A stretch of DNA of 27,688 bases from an uncultured Lachnospiraceae bacterium (GTDB taxonomy: Bacteria > Bacillota > Clostridia > Lachnospirales > Lachnospiraceae), in contig CALCMD010000026.1 in the NCBI GenBank assembly GCA_937965795.1, positions 1-27,688 of the forward strand, in the 5' to 3' direction. Below the pieces are notes generated by a model. The model searched no databases and was not told the origin of the DNA. It worked only from the letters and a program-made list of their open reading frames with translations. The number at the start of each line of letters is the position of its first letter. The first letter of the stretch is position 1. A program made the position numbers and the translations under genes. This document shows positions 1 to 8,316 of this stretch, piece by piece.

Positions 1-4
1 TTGG

Positions 5-33
5 TTGCTTTTTTCCTTTAAACTATTTATACT
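5..33 (+). promoter_or_regulatory. Possible sigma-A promoter of the carbamate kinase-like gene
   Basis: A TATACT -10 box at 28-33 lies 17 bases after TTGCTT at 5-10, which matches only three of six -35 consensus bases. The spacing is ideal and it sits about 57 bases before the ATG. It suggests the gene can be transcribed on its own, but read-through from a gene beyond the contig edge cannot be excluded. Confidence 0.4.
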
Positions 34-90
34 GTTTTTATTCGTGAAGTTTAACGGAAATCCCAGAAAGACAGAAAAGAGGTACAAAAA

Positions 91-1020
91 ATGAAGCAAA
101 AGATTGTGATCGCCCTGGGACACCGGGCGCTTGGAACTACATTTCCGGAGCAAAAAACAGCAGTCAAAAACTCTGCAAAAGTCCTGGCTGATATGGTTGC
201 CGACGGCTTCCAGCTTATTATCACGCACAGCAATGCCCCGCAGGTGGGGATGATTCATACTGCTATGAACGAATTCGGCAAAGTGCATCCGGACTATACC
301 GCCGCCCCCATGTCTGTATGCTCCGCCATGAGCCAGGGCTACATCGGATACGATCTTCAGAACGCCATCCGTACCGAGCTGCTGAAAAGAGGAATTTTCA
401 AAACCGTAAGTACCATTCTGACGCAGGTACTGGTAGACCCTTACGATGACGCTTTCTATCATCCGGTCAAAACGATCGGCCGTTACATGACTGCCAGCGA
501 AGCCGAGGAGGAAGAAAAAAAAGGAAACTATATGGTGGAAGAACCAGGCAAAGGCTTCCGCAGAATCGTGGCTGCCCCGCGTCCAAAGGACGTCATTGAG
601 ATCGACGCCATCCGCGCCCTTACCGATGCAGGCCAGATCGTCATTGCCTGCGGCGGCGGCGGTATCCCGGTTCTTGCTCAGGGAAGCACGTTAAAAGGCG
701 CCAGTGCCATTATTGAAAAAGACTATGCCAGCGGGAAGCTTGCCGAGCTTTTAGACGCCGATATCCTGATGATTCTTACCAACGATGAGAAGGTATGCCT
801 CGATCACACCTCCGATCATCCAAGACCAGTCGCACACATGAGCATTCCGGACGCCATGAACCATATCGCTGACGGCCAGTTCGGGGAAGCAGCGATGCTT
901 CCAAAGATTCAGGCGTCGGTAGACTTTATCAAAGCCGGTGAGGGAAGGAAAGCAATCATTACAAACCTGGAACATGCGCTGGAGGCGCTGGAAGGAAAGG
1001 CCGGAACAGTGATTTCATAA
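91..1020 (+). CDS. arcC: Carbamate kinase-like protein (amino acid kinase family)
   Basis: This 309-residue protein has the usual carbamate kinase length and aligns end to end with the family by eye. Carbamate kinases make ATP and carbamate from carbamoyl phosphate and ADP in the cytosol, as the last step of arginine, agmatine or purine/allantoin breakdown. Family landmarks are the SQGYIGYDLQ stretch (81-90), GGGGIP (188-193), EKDYAS with the conserved Lys210-Asp211, and MLPK with Lys272. The start is supported by AGAGG upstream of the ATG. The two N-terminal substrate-binding loops differ from the textbook form: GHRALG (10-15) where GGNALG is usual, and THSNAPQVG (45-53) where THGNGPQVG is usual. 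It may therefore be a YqeA/YgeA-context paralogue rather than the ADI-pathway enzyme. No arginine deiminase or carbamoyltransferase gene is present in the window, so the pathway is open. Confidence 0.85.
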   Translation: MKQKIVIALGHRALGTTFPEQKTAVKNSAKVLADMVADGFQLIITHSNAPQVGMIHTAMNEFGKVHPDYTAAPMSVCSAMSQGYIGYDLQNAIRTELLKRGIFKTVSTILTQVLVDPYDDAFYHPVKTIGRYMTASEAEEEEKKGNYMVEEPGKGFRRIVAAPRPKDVIEIDAIRALTDAGQIVIACGGGGIPVLAQGSTLKGASAIIEKDYASGKLAELLDADILMILTNDEKVCLDHTSDHPRPVAHMSIPDAMNHIADGQFGEAAMLPKIQASVDFIKAGEGRKAIITNLEHALEALEGKAGTVIS

Positions 1021-1026
1021 AAGGAA

Positions 1027-1046
1027 GGAAGGGCAAAAGCCCTTCC
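1027..1046. terminator. Hairpin between convergent genes
   Basis: GGAAGGGC and GCCCTTCC form a perfect 8-bp stem around an AAAA loop. It lies between the stop codons of the carbamate kinase-like gene (+) and the HD hydrolase (-). On the minus strand the hairpin is followed by a T-rich stretch, so it fits best as the HD gene's terminator; on the plus strand no T-run follows. Confidence 0.65.
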
Positions 1047-1048
1047 CT

Positions 1049-1585
1049 CTATGCTTTATATCTGTAAAACAGCTCCAGATACCGCCGCTCCACTTCTTCA
1101 AATGGCACTACCTGGTGGGAAATTACCGTCTTTACCGCAGGCTCCTGCCTGTCATCCGGATCACCAAGCAGATCTCTCAGGTCGAAGTACAGCATGTCAT
1201 CATCAATCTCTTTCACTCTGGACTGCTCCTCATCGGTCAGCGCCGACCCCAGGTATTTTGTATAAATTGTCTCCAGAAGTTTTTCCTCGAACACATTGTA
1301 TTCTTTCAGATACTTTTTAAATGGACTGGGCACATCCGAGATATACGCCTCACTGGCGTCATGCAGCAGACAGGCCAGTACGATTCTCCTGGAATATCCG
1401 CGCGCCTCTGCTTCCAGTGCACAGTGAATGCAGTGCTGCCCTACCGAAAAGAATGTCTTTACGTGTCCGCTCCCTCTGCAAATCAAAGACAGCGCATGGG
1501 CAATATCTGTGATGTGTATTTTATCCATCTCCGGTTTGGCCGGTACAAAATGGGTTCCTCCATAAGTCGTGATATAATCAGGCAT
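1049..1585 (-). CDS. HD-domain phosphohydrolase (YfbR-like)
   Basis: A 178-residue soluble protein with the metal-binding pattern of small HD phosphohydrolases: His51 in the GQHCIHC stretch, the His75-Asp76 doublet in LLHDASEAYISDVPSPFK, and a later Asp in EIDDD (127-131). The HDASEAY..D.P.P.K signature is typical of the YfbR / 5'-deoxynucleotidase-like branch, whose members remove phosphate from deoxynucleoside monophosphates. The actual substrate is not shown by the sequence. The start is fixed by an AGAAGGAGGG ribosome binding site six bases before the ATG. It is transcribed in the same direction as the upstream beta-glucoside genes with a 67-bp gap and could be read with them, although no functional link is evident. 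Confidence 0.8.
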   Translation of the reverse strand: MPDYITTYGGTHFVPAKPEMDKIHITDIAHALSLICRGSGHVKTFFSVGQHCIHCALEAEARGYSRRIVLACLLHDASEAYISDVPSPFKKYLKEYNVFEEKLLETIYTKYLGSALTDEEQSRVKEIDDDMLYFDLRDLLGDPDDRQEPAVKTVISHQVVPFEEVERRYLELFYRYKA

Positions 1586-1652
1586 AAACTTCCCTCCTTC
1601 TGTCTATCTTATAAAATTTCCGGGAAGAATACAACCGTTTCTCTGCTGAAAT

Positions 1653-3086
1653 TTATAGCTCTTCTCCATTCGAAGCGATGACTCTTTTGTACCAGTCAAA
1701 GGATTTCTTTTTATATCTTTTCAGCGTTCCTGTCCCATCGTCAGCCCGGTCTACATACAGGAAGCCATAGCGCTTGCTCATCTCGCCCGTGGAAGCGCTC
1801 ACAAGATCAATACATCCCCACGGGGTATACCCCAAAAGCTCCACGCCGTCCTCCTCTATGGCCTGCTTCATTACCCGGATATGCTCTCTCAGATACGCAA
1901 TCCGGTAATCATCCTTTACCGTATAGGAGCCGTATCCGTCCTCGATCAGTTCATCCTTCGCCCCCAGGCCGTTTTCTACGATAAAAAGCGGCTTCTGGTA
2001 ACGGTCATACAGTGTGTTCAGCGTAATGCGCAGGCCGAGCGGATCGATCTGCCATCCCCATTCACTGACTTTCAGATACGGATTCTTCGTGCCTTTAAAC
2101 GCATTCCCAATGGTTTCTCCCACGCCCTTTTGCGTTGTCACGCAGCGGGAGGAATAATAGGACAGGCTGATAAAGTCGACTGTGTTCTCCTGTAAAATCT
2201 TTTTTTCTTCTTCTGTAACATGCAGCTCCAGTCCCATTCGTTCAAACTGTTTTTCCGCATAGGAGGGATAATACCCCCGTACCTGCACATCAATAAACAG
2301 CAGATTCTCCCGTTCCCGTTTTTTCGCTTCCCATACGTCCTCCGGCATCGGGCTGTACGGATAATACTCTCCCGCCGCCAGCATACATCCTACTTTATTT
2401 TCGGCATCTGTCTCGTGAGCAATTTTTACCGCCCATGCGCTTGCCACTAATTCATGATGCGCACTAAGGTATTTCGCTTTCTCCTGCTCCTCCCCTTCTT
2501 CAAACAGAAGTCCTGCCCCCAGAAACGGCAGGTGGAGAATCATATTTATTTCATTAAAGGTCAGCCAGTATTTTACAAGCCCCTGATAACGCTGGAACAG
2601 AGTCGTGGCCAGGCGCTTATAAAATTCTATCATCCGTGGATTCTTCCATCCCCCGTACGTTCGGATCAGGTGCATGGGGCAGTCGAAATGTGTGATCGTT
2701 ACCAATGGCTCGATTCCATGCTTCCGACATTCCCGAAATACCCTCTCATAAAATTTCAGCCCTTCTTCGTTCGGTATTTCTTCATCTCCCCTGGGGTAAA
2801 TTCTCGACCAGGCAATCGACAGGCGAAGGGTCCGAAATCCCATTTGGGCGAACATTCGGATATCCTCCTTATAATGATGGTAAAAATCAATTCCTTCCAA
2901 AGCCGGATAATAAAACCCCTTTTCCAGCTCCGTCATCCGTCTCACGCCCCGCATCACAGCCGGCCGCTCGCTTCCGTGCGGAATTACATCCACGTTCGCC
3001 AGCCCTCTGCCGCCTTCCTGATAAGCGCCCTCGCACTGATTGGCCGCTGTCGCGCCGCCCCATAAAAAATTCTCCGGAAATGCCAT
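1653..3086 (-). CDS. bglA: 6-phospho-beta-glucosidase, glycoside hydrolase family 1
   Basis: A 477-residue family 1 glycosidase that cleaves phosphorylated beta-glucosides (cellobiose-6-P, salicin-6-P, arbutin-6-P) to glucose-6-P and the aglycone in the cytosol. The N-terminus carries the family pattern FPENFLWGGATAANQCEG (3-20). The acid/base Glu179 sits in TFNEIN and the nucleophile Glu371 in FIVENGLG. The late SASTGEMSKRYGF stretch matches the Ser-Lys-Tyr phosphate-binding set that separates 6-phospho enzymes from plain beta-glucosidases. The gene starts four bases after the PTS permease stop, with a GAGAGGGGTGAT binding site overlapping that gene's end, so the two are one operon and probably translationally coupled. 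The exact sugar cannot be read from sequence. Confidence 0.95.
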   Translation of the reverse strand: MAFPENFLWGGATAANQCEGAYQEGGRGLANVDVIPHGSERPAVMRGVRRMTELEKGFYYPALEGIDFYHHYKEDIRMFAQMGFRTLRLSIAWSRIYPRGDEEIPNEEGLKFYERVFRECRKHGIEPLVTITHFDCPMHLIRTYGGWKNPRMIEFYKRLATTLFQRYQGLVKYWLTFNEINMILHLPFLGAGLLFEEGEEQEKAKYLSAHHELVASAWAVKIAHETDAENKVGCMLAAGEYYPYSPMPEDVWEAKKRERENLLFIDVQVRGYYPSYAEKQFERMGLELHVTEEEKKILQENTVDFISLSYYSSRCVTTQKGVGETIGNAFKGTKNPYLKVSEWGWQIDPLGLRITLNTLYDRYQKPLFIVENGLGAKDELIEDGYGSYTVKDDYRIAYLREHIRVMKQAIEEDGVELLGYTPWGCIDLVSASTGEMSKRYGFLYVDRADDGTGTLKRYKKKSFDWYKRVIASNGEEL

Positions 3087-3090
3087 ACCA

Positions 3091-4992
3091 TCACCCCTCT
3101 CTGCCCATTGCCCGTATTATTTCTTCTCCCTTTTGAACCTTTCCTTCCGCTTTTACCGAAACCTCCTTATATTCCGTATGATTCGTCAGAATGGTCAGCG
3201 TTGTCGTTTCGTATCCGGCCTTTCGAATCCCTTCCAGATCTGCCCGCAGTACCGGAGTCCCTACTTTGACGCTCTGTCCCTCCTGTACCAGCGTCTCGAA
3301 AAATTTCCCTTTCAGGCTTACCGTATCAAGCCCGACATGAAGCAGAACCTCCGCTCCTTCCCCGGACAGAAAACCGATGGCATGTTTCATATCAAAGACC
3401 ATCTGCACCTTGCCGTTGACCGGTGAATAAAAGGTTCCCTCCTCTGGAATGACCGCAGCGCCTTTTCCCAGCATCTCTTCTGCAAAGGTCGGGTCATTGA
3501 CACTGGAAACCGGTATCAAAGTTCCCGCGGCCGGAGCACAGATGGAAACCGTCTCCTTCCTGCATGCATCCCGGACAACCGTGCCTGTTTCTGTCTGTCT
3601 GCCTCTTTCCGGCCTTTCTCCTTCCTCCTCTGTCCTGTCTCTGTAAATCACATAACACAAAGCAAAGGCAATCACAAAAGCAATCGCCGCTCCGATGCAC
3701 GCATGAAGCAGATCTCCAAATCCCAGCTCTCCGATATAGCCCGGAAGGGTCAGAAGCCCCGGCGAACCTCCGGCATAATTCTTCACGGTGAACAAACCCA
3801 TATACAGACCGCCCGCCGCCCCGCCGACACATGCGGAGATCAACGGTGTTTTATAACGCATGTTAATCCCGTACAGCGCCGGCTCCGTGATTCCGCACAC
3901 GGCTGTAATTCCCGCAGAAGTCGCCAACTGTCTGACTTCCTGTGACTTTGTCTTTACCGCCACCGCAAAAGTCGCCGCTCCCTGTGCGATGTTGGAAGCC
4001 AGGTTCGCAGGATATACGATCGTATCATATCCCGTCGTCATTCGATTGTTAATACCGATGGGAATGATCCCATAATGCGTTCCTGTCATCACCAGCAGCG
4101 GGAACAGTCCGCCGAGAACCAGCGGCACCAGCCAGCTCACATAGGTATTCAAAAGATTGACTCCGTCCGCAATCCAGCCCGCCACAATATATCCGACAGG
4201 CCCCAGTACGCACAAGGCGGCCGTGCCGACTACAAGGATGGTCAAAAGAGGTTTCGTAAAAAACTTAATTGCTTTCGGAGAAACTCTGTCCGCAATGGGC
4301 TCCACCCAGCCCATAAACCAGATCGTCAGAATAATCGGTATTACCGATGAGGAATATCCCGCCGGATAGACCGGTAGAAAAAACAGCCGGATTCCCTCTC
4401 CGGTCTCCTTTGCCGCCGTCACCATATTGACAAAATTCGGGTGGAGCAAAATCCCGCCCACCATCATTGCCAGATACGGATTGCATCGAAACTTCTTTGC
4501 GGCGGAATTTGCCAGCAGAATCGGCAGAAAATAGAACGCCGCATCCGCCATAAAATTAATGACCTGATACGTACTGTCCTCTGTATTTACCCACTTGAAG
4601 GCGACCAGCAGCGCCAGTACCGCCTTTAACATTCCGGCGGCAGTAATAGCCGGAAGAATCGGTGTGAAAATTCCTGTGATCGTATCGATCAGCCGCGCCC
4701 CGATTCCCTTTTTCTCTTCCGGTTCCCCTCCCTCCTGTGCATGCTCCAGATTGCAGGCATCCGCAATCGGCCTGTATACATGATTGACATCATTTCCAAT
4801 AATGACCTGATACTGCCCTCCGTTTTTTACAACGCCCAAAACTCCGGCAGTCTTTTTCAACGCTTCTGTCTGTGCGGCCGCTTCTTCTTTCAAATTAAAC
4901 CGAAGTCGTGTCGCACAGTGTGTTAATCCGGCCACATTCTCTTTCCCGCCGACCAGCTCCAAAATTCTGTCAGCCAGTTCCTGATAATTCAT
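3091..4992 (-). CDS. bglP: Beta-glucoside PTS permease, EIIBCA fusion
   Basis: A 633-residue membrane protein of the glucose/beta-glucoside PTS superfamily that imports and phosphorylates beta-glucosides. EIIB comes first (about 1-85), with the phospho-accepting Cys26 in THCATRLRF. EIIC follows (about 95-455), with many hydrophobic helices and the conserved GITEPALYG loop. After a charged linker (about 455-480) comes EIIA, with His537 (KHAIGF) and the phosphorylated His552 (LLHVGLD) spaced 15 residues apart as in EIIA-Glc. The start has AGGAGG eight bases upstream. It is first in an operon with the GH1 6-phospho-beta-glucosidase. No BglG/LicT antiterminator gene is present, and I could not recognise a RAT site in the 170 bp upstream, so its control is unresolved. 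Confidence 0.95.
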   Translation of the reverse strand: MNYQELADRILELVGGKENVAGLTHCATRLRFNLKEEAAAQTEALKKTAGVLGVVKNGGQYQVIIGNDVNHVYRPIADACNLEHAQEGGEPEEKKGIGARLIDTITGIFTPILPAITAAGMLKAVLALLVAFKWVNTEDSTYQVINFMADAAFYFLPILLANSAAKKFRCNPYLAMMVGGILLHPNFVNMVTAAKETGEGIRLFFLPVYPAGYSSSVIPIILTIWFMGWVEPIADRVSPKAIKFFTKPLLTILVVGTAALCVLGPVGYIVAGWIADGVNLLNTYVSWLVPLVLGGLFPLLVMTGTHYGIIPIGINNRMTTGYDTIVYPANLASNIAQGAATFAVAVKTKSQEVRQLATSAGITAVCGITEPALYGINMRYKTPLISACVGGAAGGLYMGLFTVKNYAGGSPGLLTLPGYIGELGFGDLLHACIGAAIAFVIAFALCYVIYRDRTEEEGERPERGRQTETGTVVRDACRKETVSICAPAAGTLIPVSSVNDPTFAEEMLGKGAAVIPEEGTFYSPVNGKVQMVFDMKHAIGFLSGEGAEVLLHVGLDTVSLKGKFFETLVQEGQSVKVGTPVLRADLEGIRKAGYETTTLTILTNHTEYKEVSVKAEGKVQKGEEIIRAMGREG

Positions 4993-5088
4993 TGTGCATT
5001 CCTCCTAGTCTATTTGTGAAATGTACTGCAAAATCAGTTCTCTCACTATCAGGATTAATATGCACCAAAATCGCCCTGCTGATTCACG

Positions 5089-5166
5089 TTATAAACATTC
5101 CGCCATCTTTCCCACGGCTGAATCAGGACACATACCCGGCTTCATCATCTTTGGAATATTCATCAT
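5089..5166 (-). CDS. Possible 25-residue peptide coupled to the ACT gene
   Basis: A short ORF begins at an ATG that overlaps the ACT-protein stop codon in an ATGA arrangement and ends at TAA at 5089-5091. The predicted peptide is Met- and Lys-rich at the start and contains CPDSAVGKMAEC, with two or three Cys residues. The 4-base overlap is the usual geometry for translational coupling, and two successive ATG codons are available. I recognise no family. It could be a real small protein, a decayed gene, or chance, since a 26-codon ORF is short. It sits in the gap before the beta-glucoside operon. Confidence 0.3.
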   Translation of the reverse strand: MMNIPKMMKPGMCPDSAVGKMAECL

Positions 5167-5567
5167 AACATGCAAAATCCTCTTGCCGCCAGGCACTGCT
5201 GGGCTTCCATGATATCTTCCGTGTGAAGCACCATGATCGGTTTTCCGGTATCTCTGTTGAAGGATAAATAGAGATAGTTTACATCAATGTTCCCCTCCCG
5301 GATTTCCAGTAAAAGGCGGTTCAGCTCTCCCGGCCTGTCCTCTACTTCTACACCGAGCACATCCGTTAACCTGGCCTGATAACCCTTCCGGTGTAAAATT
5401 TCCAGAGCCTTCTCCGGCTCCGAAACGACCATCCGGACGATTCCGTATTCTGCGCTGTCGTTTGTTACGGACCCCAGAATATTAATCTGCTCGCCGGAAA
5501 GCGCGCCGATCATTGTTTGTAACGTTCCTTTTTTGTTCTCTGCAAATACTGATACCTGTTTTAACAT
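5163..5567 (-). CDS. Tandem ACT-domain protein
   Basis: A 134-residue protein made of two ACT domains, about 1-64 and 66-134, with no attached enzyme. ACT domains bind small ligands, usually amino acids, and act as regulatory modules. Stand-alone double-ACT proteins of this size are common in Clostridia, often near amino-acid or aromatic-acid metabolism genes. The first domain starts LKQVSVFAENKKGTLQ and the second GVEVEDRPGELNRLL, both with the beta-strand/Gly-x-Leu pattern of ACT folds. The start at 5567 is preferred over an in-frame upstream ATG because AGGAGG lies six bases before it. It is downstream of tRNA-Arg and its terminator, so it needs its own promoter, which I did not see clearly. 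The ligand is unknown. Confidence 0.8.
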   Translation of the reverse strand: MLKQVSVFAENKKGTLQTMIGALSGEQINILGSVTNDSAEYGIVRMVVSEPEKALEILHRKGYQARLTDVLGVEVEDRPGELNRLLLEIREGNIDVNYLYLSFNRDTGKPIMVLHTEDIMEAQQCLAARGFCML

Positions 5568-5628
5568 ACCAATCCTCCTGTGTCTGTTTTTTATTAAAGG
5601 AAACAAATCAATGTTTTTCCCATCATAA

Positions 5629-5670
5629 AAATAAACGAGAGTCCTGATCCCTCAAGACTCCCGTTTATTT
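5629..5670 (-). terminator. Terminator of tRNA-Arg
   Basis: On the minus strand a 15-bp stem (AAATAAACGGGAGTC against GACTCTCGTTTATTT, one G-T pair) is followed by TT. It lies just after the tRNA-Arg 3' end and separates the tRNA from the ACT gene. Confidence 0.85.
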
Positions 5671-5677
5671 CTGTGAG

Positions 5678-5751
5678 CGTGCGTTAGAGGATTCGAACCC
5701 CCGACCTTTTGGTCCGTAGCCAAACGCTCTATCCAGCTGAGCTAAACGCAC
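5678..5751 (-). tRNA. tRNA-Arg (anticodon ACG)
   Basis: A 74-base cloverleaf reads on the minus strand. The acceptor stem is GTGCGTT/AACGCAC with G as discriminator. The D-arm is GCTCAGCTGGATAGAGC. The anticodon stem TTTGG/CCAAA holds the loop CTACGGA with ACG at 34-36, and the T-loop is TTCGAAT. The ACG wobble A would be edited to inosine to read CGU/CGC/CGA. CCA is not encoded. Confidence 0.97.
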
Positions 5752-5771
5752 ATTCCTTAACAACAAAAAGA

Positions 5772-5800
5772 ATTTTAGCATATCTTTAAGAATTTGTAAA
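5772..5800 (-). promoter_or_regulatory. Sigma-A promoter of tRNA-Arg
   Basis: On the minus strand TTTACA and TAAAAT are separated by exactly 17 bases, about 20 bases before the tRNA 5' end. Confidence 0.8.
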
Positions 5801-5935
5801 GTCCTTTTTTTACTTTTTCATTTTCCAGTCCGCATCCATATTTTTTTCAAAAGTTATACATATTTTTTTCACATTTTCATGATAAAGTAATCATCGAAAA
5901 GGGCACACACCTTTTCAAAATCTTTTTCATAACCC

Positions 5936-5959
5936 GCCGGGCCTTGAACAAGGCCCGGC
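5936..5959 (-). terminator. Likely terminator of topoisomerase III gene
   Basis: An 11-bp perfect inverted repeat (GCCGGGCCTTG / CAAGGCCCGGC) lies 27 bases after the topB stop. On the minus strand it is not directly followed by a T-run (GGGTTATG), so it is a strong hairpin but an imperfect intrinsic terminator. Confidence 0.55.
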
Positions 5960-5985
5960 TCTCCCTTTTCCGGGGTTTTTCCCTT

Positions 5986-8178
5986 TTATTTCAGATTCAA
6001 TTTCGCAAAGGCTTCTGCAAAAGCGTTGTTCATCGGTTCTTTCGCTTCTTTCTTCTGCTGGTTCAGATACCGCTGGACATCCTTTTTGTTTACACCCGCC
6101 CCTTCTTTTTCCCTGCGCGCCTTGAAAGCCGACAGCTTTTCCTTATATCCGCAGGCACAGATAAAAGTTTCCTCTTCTCCCTTTACATACATCTCCATCT
6201 TTTTATGGCACTTCGGACAGCGTGCATTTGTCACTCTGGCAATCGTCTCCCGGTACCCGCACGCCCTGTCCTGGCATACCAGCATTTTACTGTTCTTGCC
6301 ATTGACCGCCAGCATCCGCTTTCCGCATTCCGGGCACTTCTTACTGGTCAGGTTCTCATGGCGAAACGTTCCGTTCCCCATCTTGATCTCATTTACGATC
6401 TCCTGTGTGTATTCTCTGATTTTCTTCAGAAAATCCTCTTTTTTTATGGAGCCCTTTGCAATCCCTGAAAGCTTCATCTCCCAGGACGCCGTCAGCTCCG
6501 GTTTCTTCAGATCCTCCGGCACCAGTTCCAGAAGCTGTCTTGCTTTGGAAGTAATATAGATATCCTTTCCTCTCTTTTCCATCAGAAAAGTATTGAAAAG
6601 CTTATCAATAATATCCGCCCTGGTCGCCACCGTCCCCAGTCCTCCGGTCTCTCCCAGCGTCCTGGCTGCCGCCGCATCCCCCGATTCCATATATTTGACC
6701 GGGTTTTCCATTGCAGATAAAAGGGTCGCTTCATTAAACGGAGCAGGCGGCTTCGTTTTTCCAGCCGTAATCTGTACACGCTCCACCACCAGGCGTTCTC
6801 CTTTTCGCATGGCCGGAAGCGTCTGTTCCCCGATGCCGCTTTCCTCTTCCTCTTCTTCCAGATCCGAAAGATTTTCATACGCTGCTTTCCATCCCGGATC
6901 TTTCACGATCTTTCCTCTCGCTACAAAGGTCTCCCCCGCTGTCTCCCCGCGCATCGTCGTCTGCTCATACGCAAACGGCGGGCAAAGCACTGCCAGGAAC
7001 CGGCGTACCACCAGATCATAAATTCTTCTCTCATCCACCGTCATGTGATCGAGCTGGACGAATTGCTCTGTCGGAATAATGGCATGGTGATCGCTTACTT
7101 TTTTATTGTCTACAAAAGAGCTGTTCGTCTTAATCGGTTTCATCGCCAGGCTTCCCGCCATTTTCCGGTATGGCCCCACGGCGCACGCTCTCAACCGTTC
7201 CTTTAAGGTCTCCGCCACATCGCTGCCGATATAGCGGGAATCGGTTCTCGGATACGTCAGCACCTTATGGTTTTCATAGAGCCTCTGCATCATATTCAGC
7301 GTCGCCTTCGCCGAATAGCCAAACTTTTTGTTTGCGTCCCGCTGGAGTTCTGTCAGGTCGTAAAGCCCAGGCGCGCAGGACTTTTTTGAAGTTTTTTCGA
7401 TATCCGTGATCGTAAGCTTCTGCCCTTCTGTCCGCTTCTGCAATTCACTCATGCGCTCCTTTTGAAACGTGCGCATTCCTTTGCTTTTCTTATCCTGCCA
7501 TGTCCAGCGTATCCCGCCTGCCTGAAGCTGCATTCCAAAATATTCTTCCGGTTTAAATTTCCTGATCTCCTCTTCCCTCCTGGCAATCATAGCCAGCGTT
7601 GGCGTCTGCACACGTCCGCAGGAAAGCTGGGCGTTGTATTTGCAGGTGAGCGCGCGGGTCGCATTGATTCCCACCAGCCAGTCCGCCTCCGCGCGGGCCT
7701 CGGCAGCGGCATAAAGATTGTTATATTCCCTGCCGTCTTTCAGATGAGAAAACCCCTCACGGATTGCCTTATCTGTTACTGAAGAAATCCACAGCCGTTT
7801 CAAAGGCTTATGGCAGTCTGCCTTTTCCAGAATCCACCGAGCCACCAGTTCTCCTTCCCGCCCGGCGTCTGTCGCAATAATGATTTCCGCGACATCCTTG
7901 CGGTAAATCTGTATTTTTACATCCTTAAACTGCTTTGCCGTCTGCTTAATGACCTCAAGCTGCATCTTTTTTGGCAGCATGGGCAGCGTTTCCAGGTTCC
8001 ACTGGGCATATTTCTTATCATATTCCTCCGGGTCCGCCAGTGTAACCAGATGCCCCAACGCCCAGGTAACGATATATTTGTCCCCCTCCAGCGCACCGGG
8101 CAGCTTTTTCTGGCAATGCAGCACGCGGGCGATGTCACGGGCTACGGAAGGTTTTTCCGCGATTACTAATGATTTCAT
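5986..8178 (-). CDS. topB: DNA topoisomerase III (type IA)
   Basis: A 730-residue type IA topoisomerase that cuts one DNA strand through a 5'-phosphotyrosine to relax or decatenate DNA. The Toprim domain is at about 1-145, with the catalytic Glu7 in IAEKPS and the acidic DAGREGE motif (104-110). The active-site Tyr309 lies in VLTYPRTDSRYIGSD. A conserved stretch with SCGRVQTPTLAM is at about 186-197. The C-terminus carries two zinc-ribbon-like Cys clusters, CPECGKRM...CQDRACGY and CPKCHKKM...CACGY, as in Firmicute TopB variants. The start at 8178 is chosen over an ATG nine codons upstream because ACAGGAG lies about seven bases before it and the protein then begins MKSLVIAEKPS, as in the family. 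The gene is separated from glyA by a terminator; I could not identify its own promoter confidently. It does not look plasmid-borne, as flanking genes are chromosomal. Confidence 0.95.
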   Translation of the reverse strand: MKSLVIAEKPSVARDIARVLHCQKKLPGALEGDKYIVTWALGHLVTLADPEEYDKKYAQWNLETLPMLPKKMQLEVIKQTAKQFKDVKIQIYRKDVAEIIIATDAGREGELVARWILEKADCHKPLKRLWISSVTDKAIREGFSHLKDGREYNNLYAAAEARAEADWLVGINATRALTCKYNAQLSCGRVQTPTLAMIARREEEIRKFKPEEYFGMQLQAGGIRWTWQDKKSKGMRTFQKERMSELQKRTEGQKLTITDIEKTSKKSCAPGLYDLTELQRDANKKFGYSAKATLNMMQRLYENHKVLTYPRTDSRYIGSDVAETLKERLRACAVGPYRKMAGSLAMKPIKTNSSFVDNKKVSDHHAIIPTEQFVQLDHMTVDERRIYDLVVRRFLAVLCPPFAYEQTTMRGETAGETFVARGKIVKDPGWKAAYENLSDLEEEEEESGIGEQTLPAMRKGERLVVERVQITAGKTKPPAPFNEATLLSAMENPVKYMESGDAAAARTLGETGGLGTVATRADIIDKLFNTFLMEKRGKDIYITSKARQLLELVPEDLKKPELTASWEMKLSGIAKGSIKKEDFLKKIREYTQEIVNEIKMGNGTFRHENLTSKKCPECGKRMLAVNGKNSKMLVCQDRACGYRETIARVTNARCPKCHKKMEMYVKGEEETFICACGYKEKLSAFKARREKEGAGVNKKDVQRYLNQQKKEAKEPMNNAFAEAFAKLNLK

Positions 8179-8232
8179 AATGATTCTCCTGTTATGCTCC
8201 TTCATGTATTAAATATGATGTTCAGGTCAAAA

Positions 8233-8267
8233 AGACAGCCGCAAAACCATAAATTTCACGGCTGTCT
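8233..8267 (-). terminator. Terminator of glyA
   Basis: On the minus strand AGACAGCCG and CGGCTGTCT form a 9-bp stem around an AT-rich loop, followed by TTTTGACC. It lies about 50 bases after the glyA stop and ahead of topB. Confidence 0.85.
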
Positions 8268-8316
8268 CATTCTTCTGTTTTCTGTATGGAATCTCACAGA
8301 TCACTGCGCCAAATCA

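Noticed and set aside
1618..1655. AAATTTC/GAAATTT inverted repeat after the 6-phospho-beta-glucosidase gene as a terminator.
   Set aside because: Seven AT-rich base pairs around a loop of about 26 bases and no proper T-run; likely chance.
4993..5088. A LicT/BglG-type RAT antiterminator site or catabolite-response element before the PTS gene.
   Set aside because: I looked for a GGATTGTTACT-like RAT stem and a cre palindrome and saw neither convincingly.
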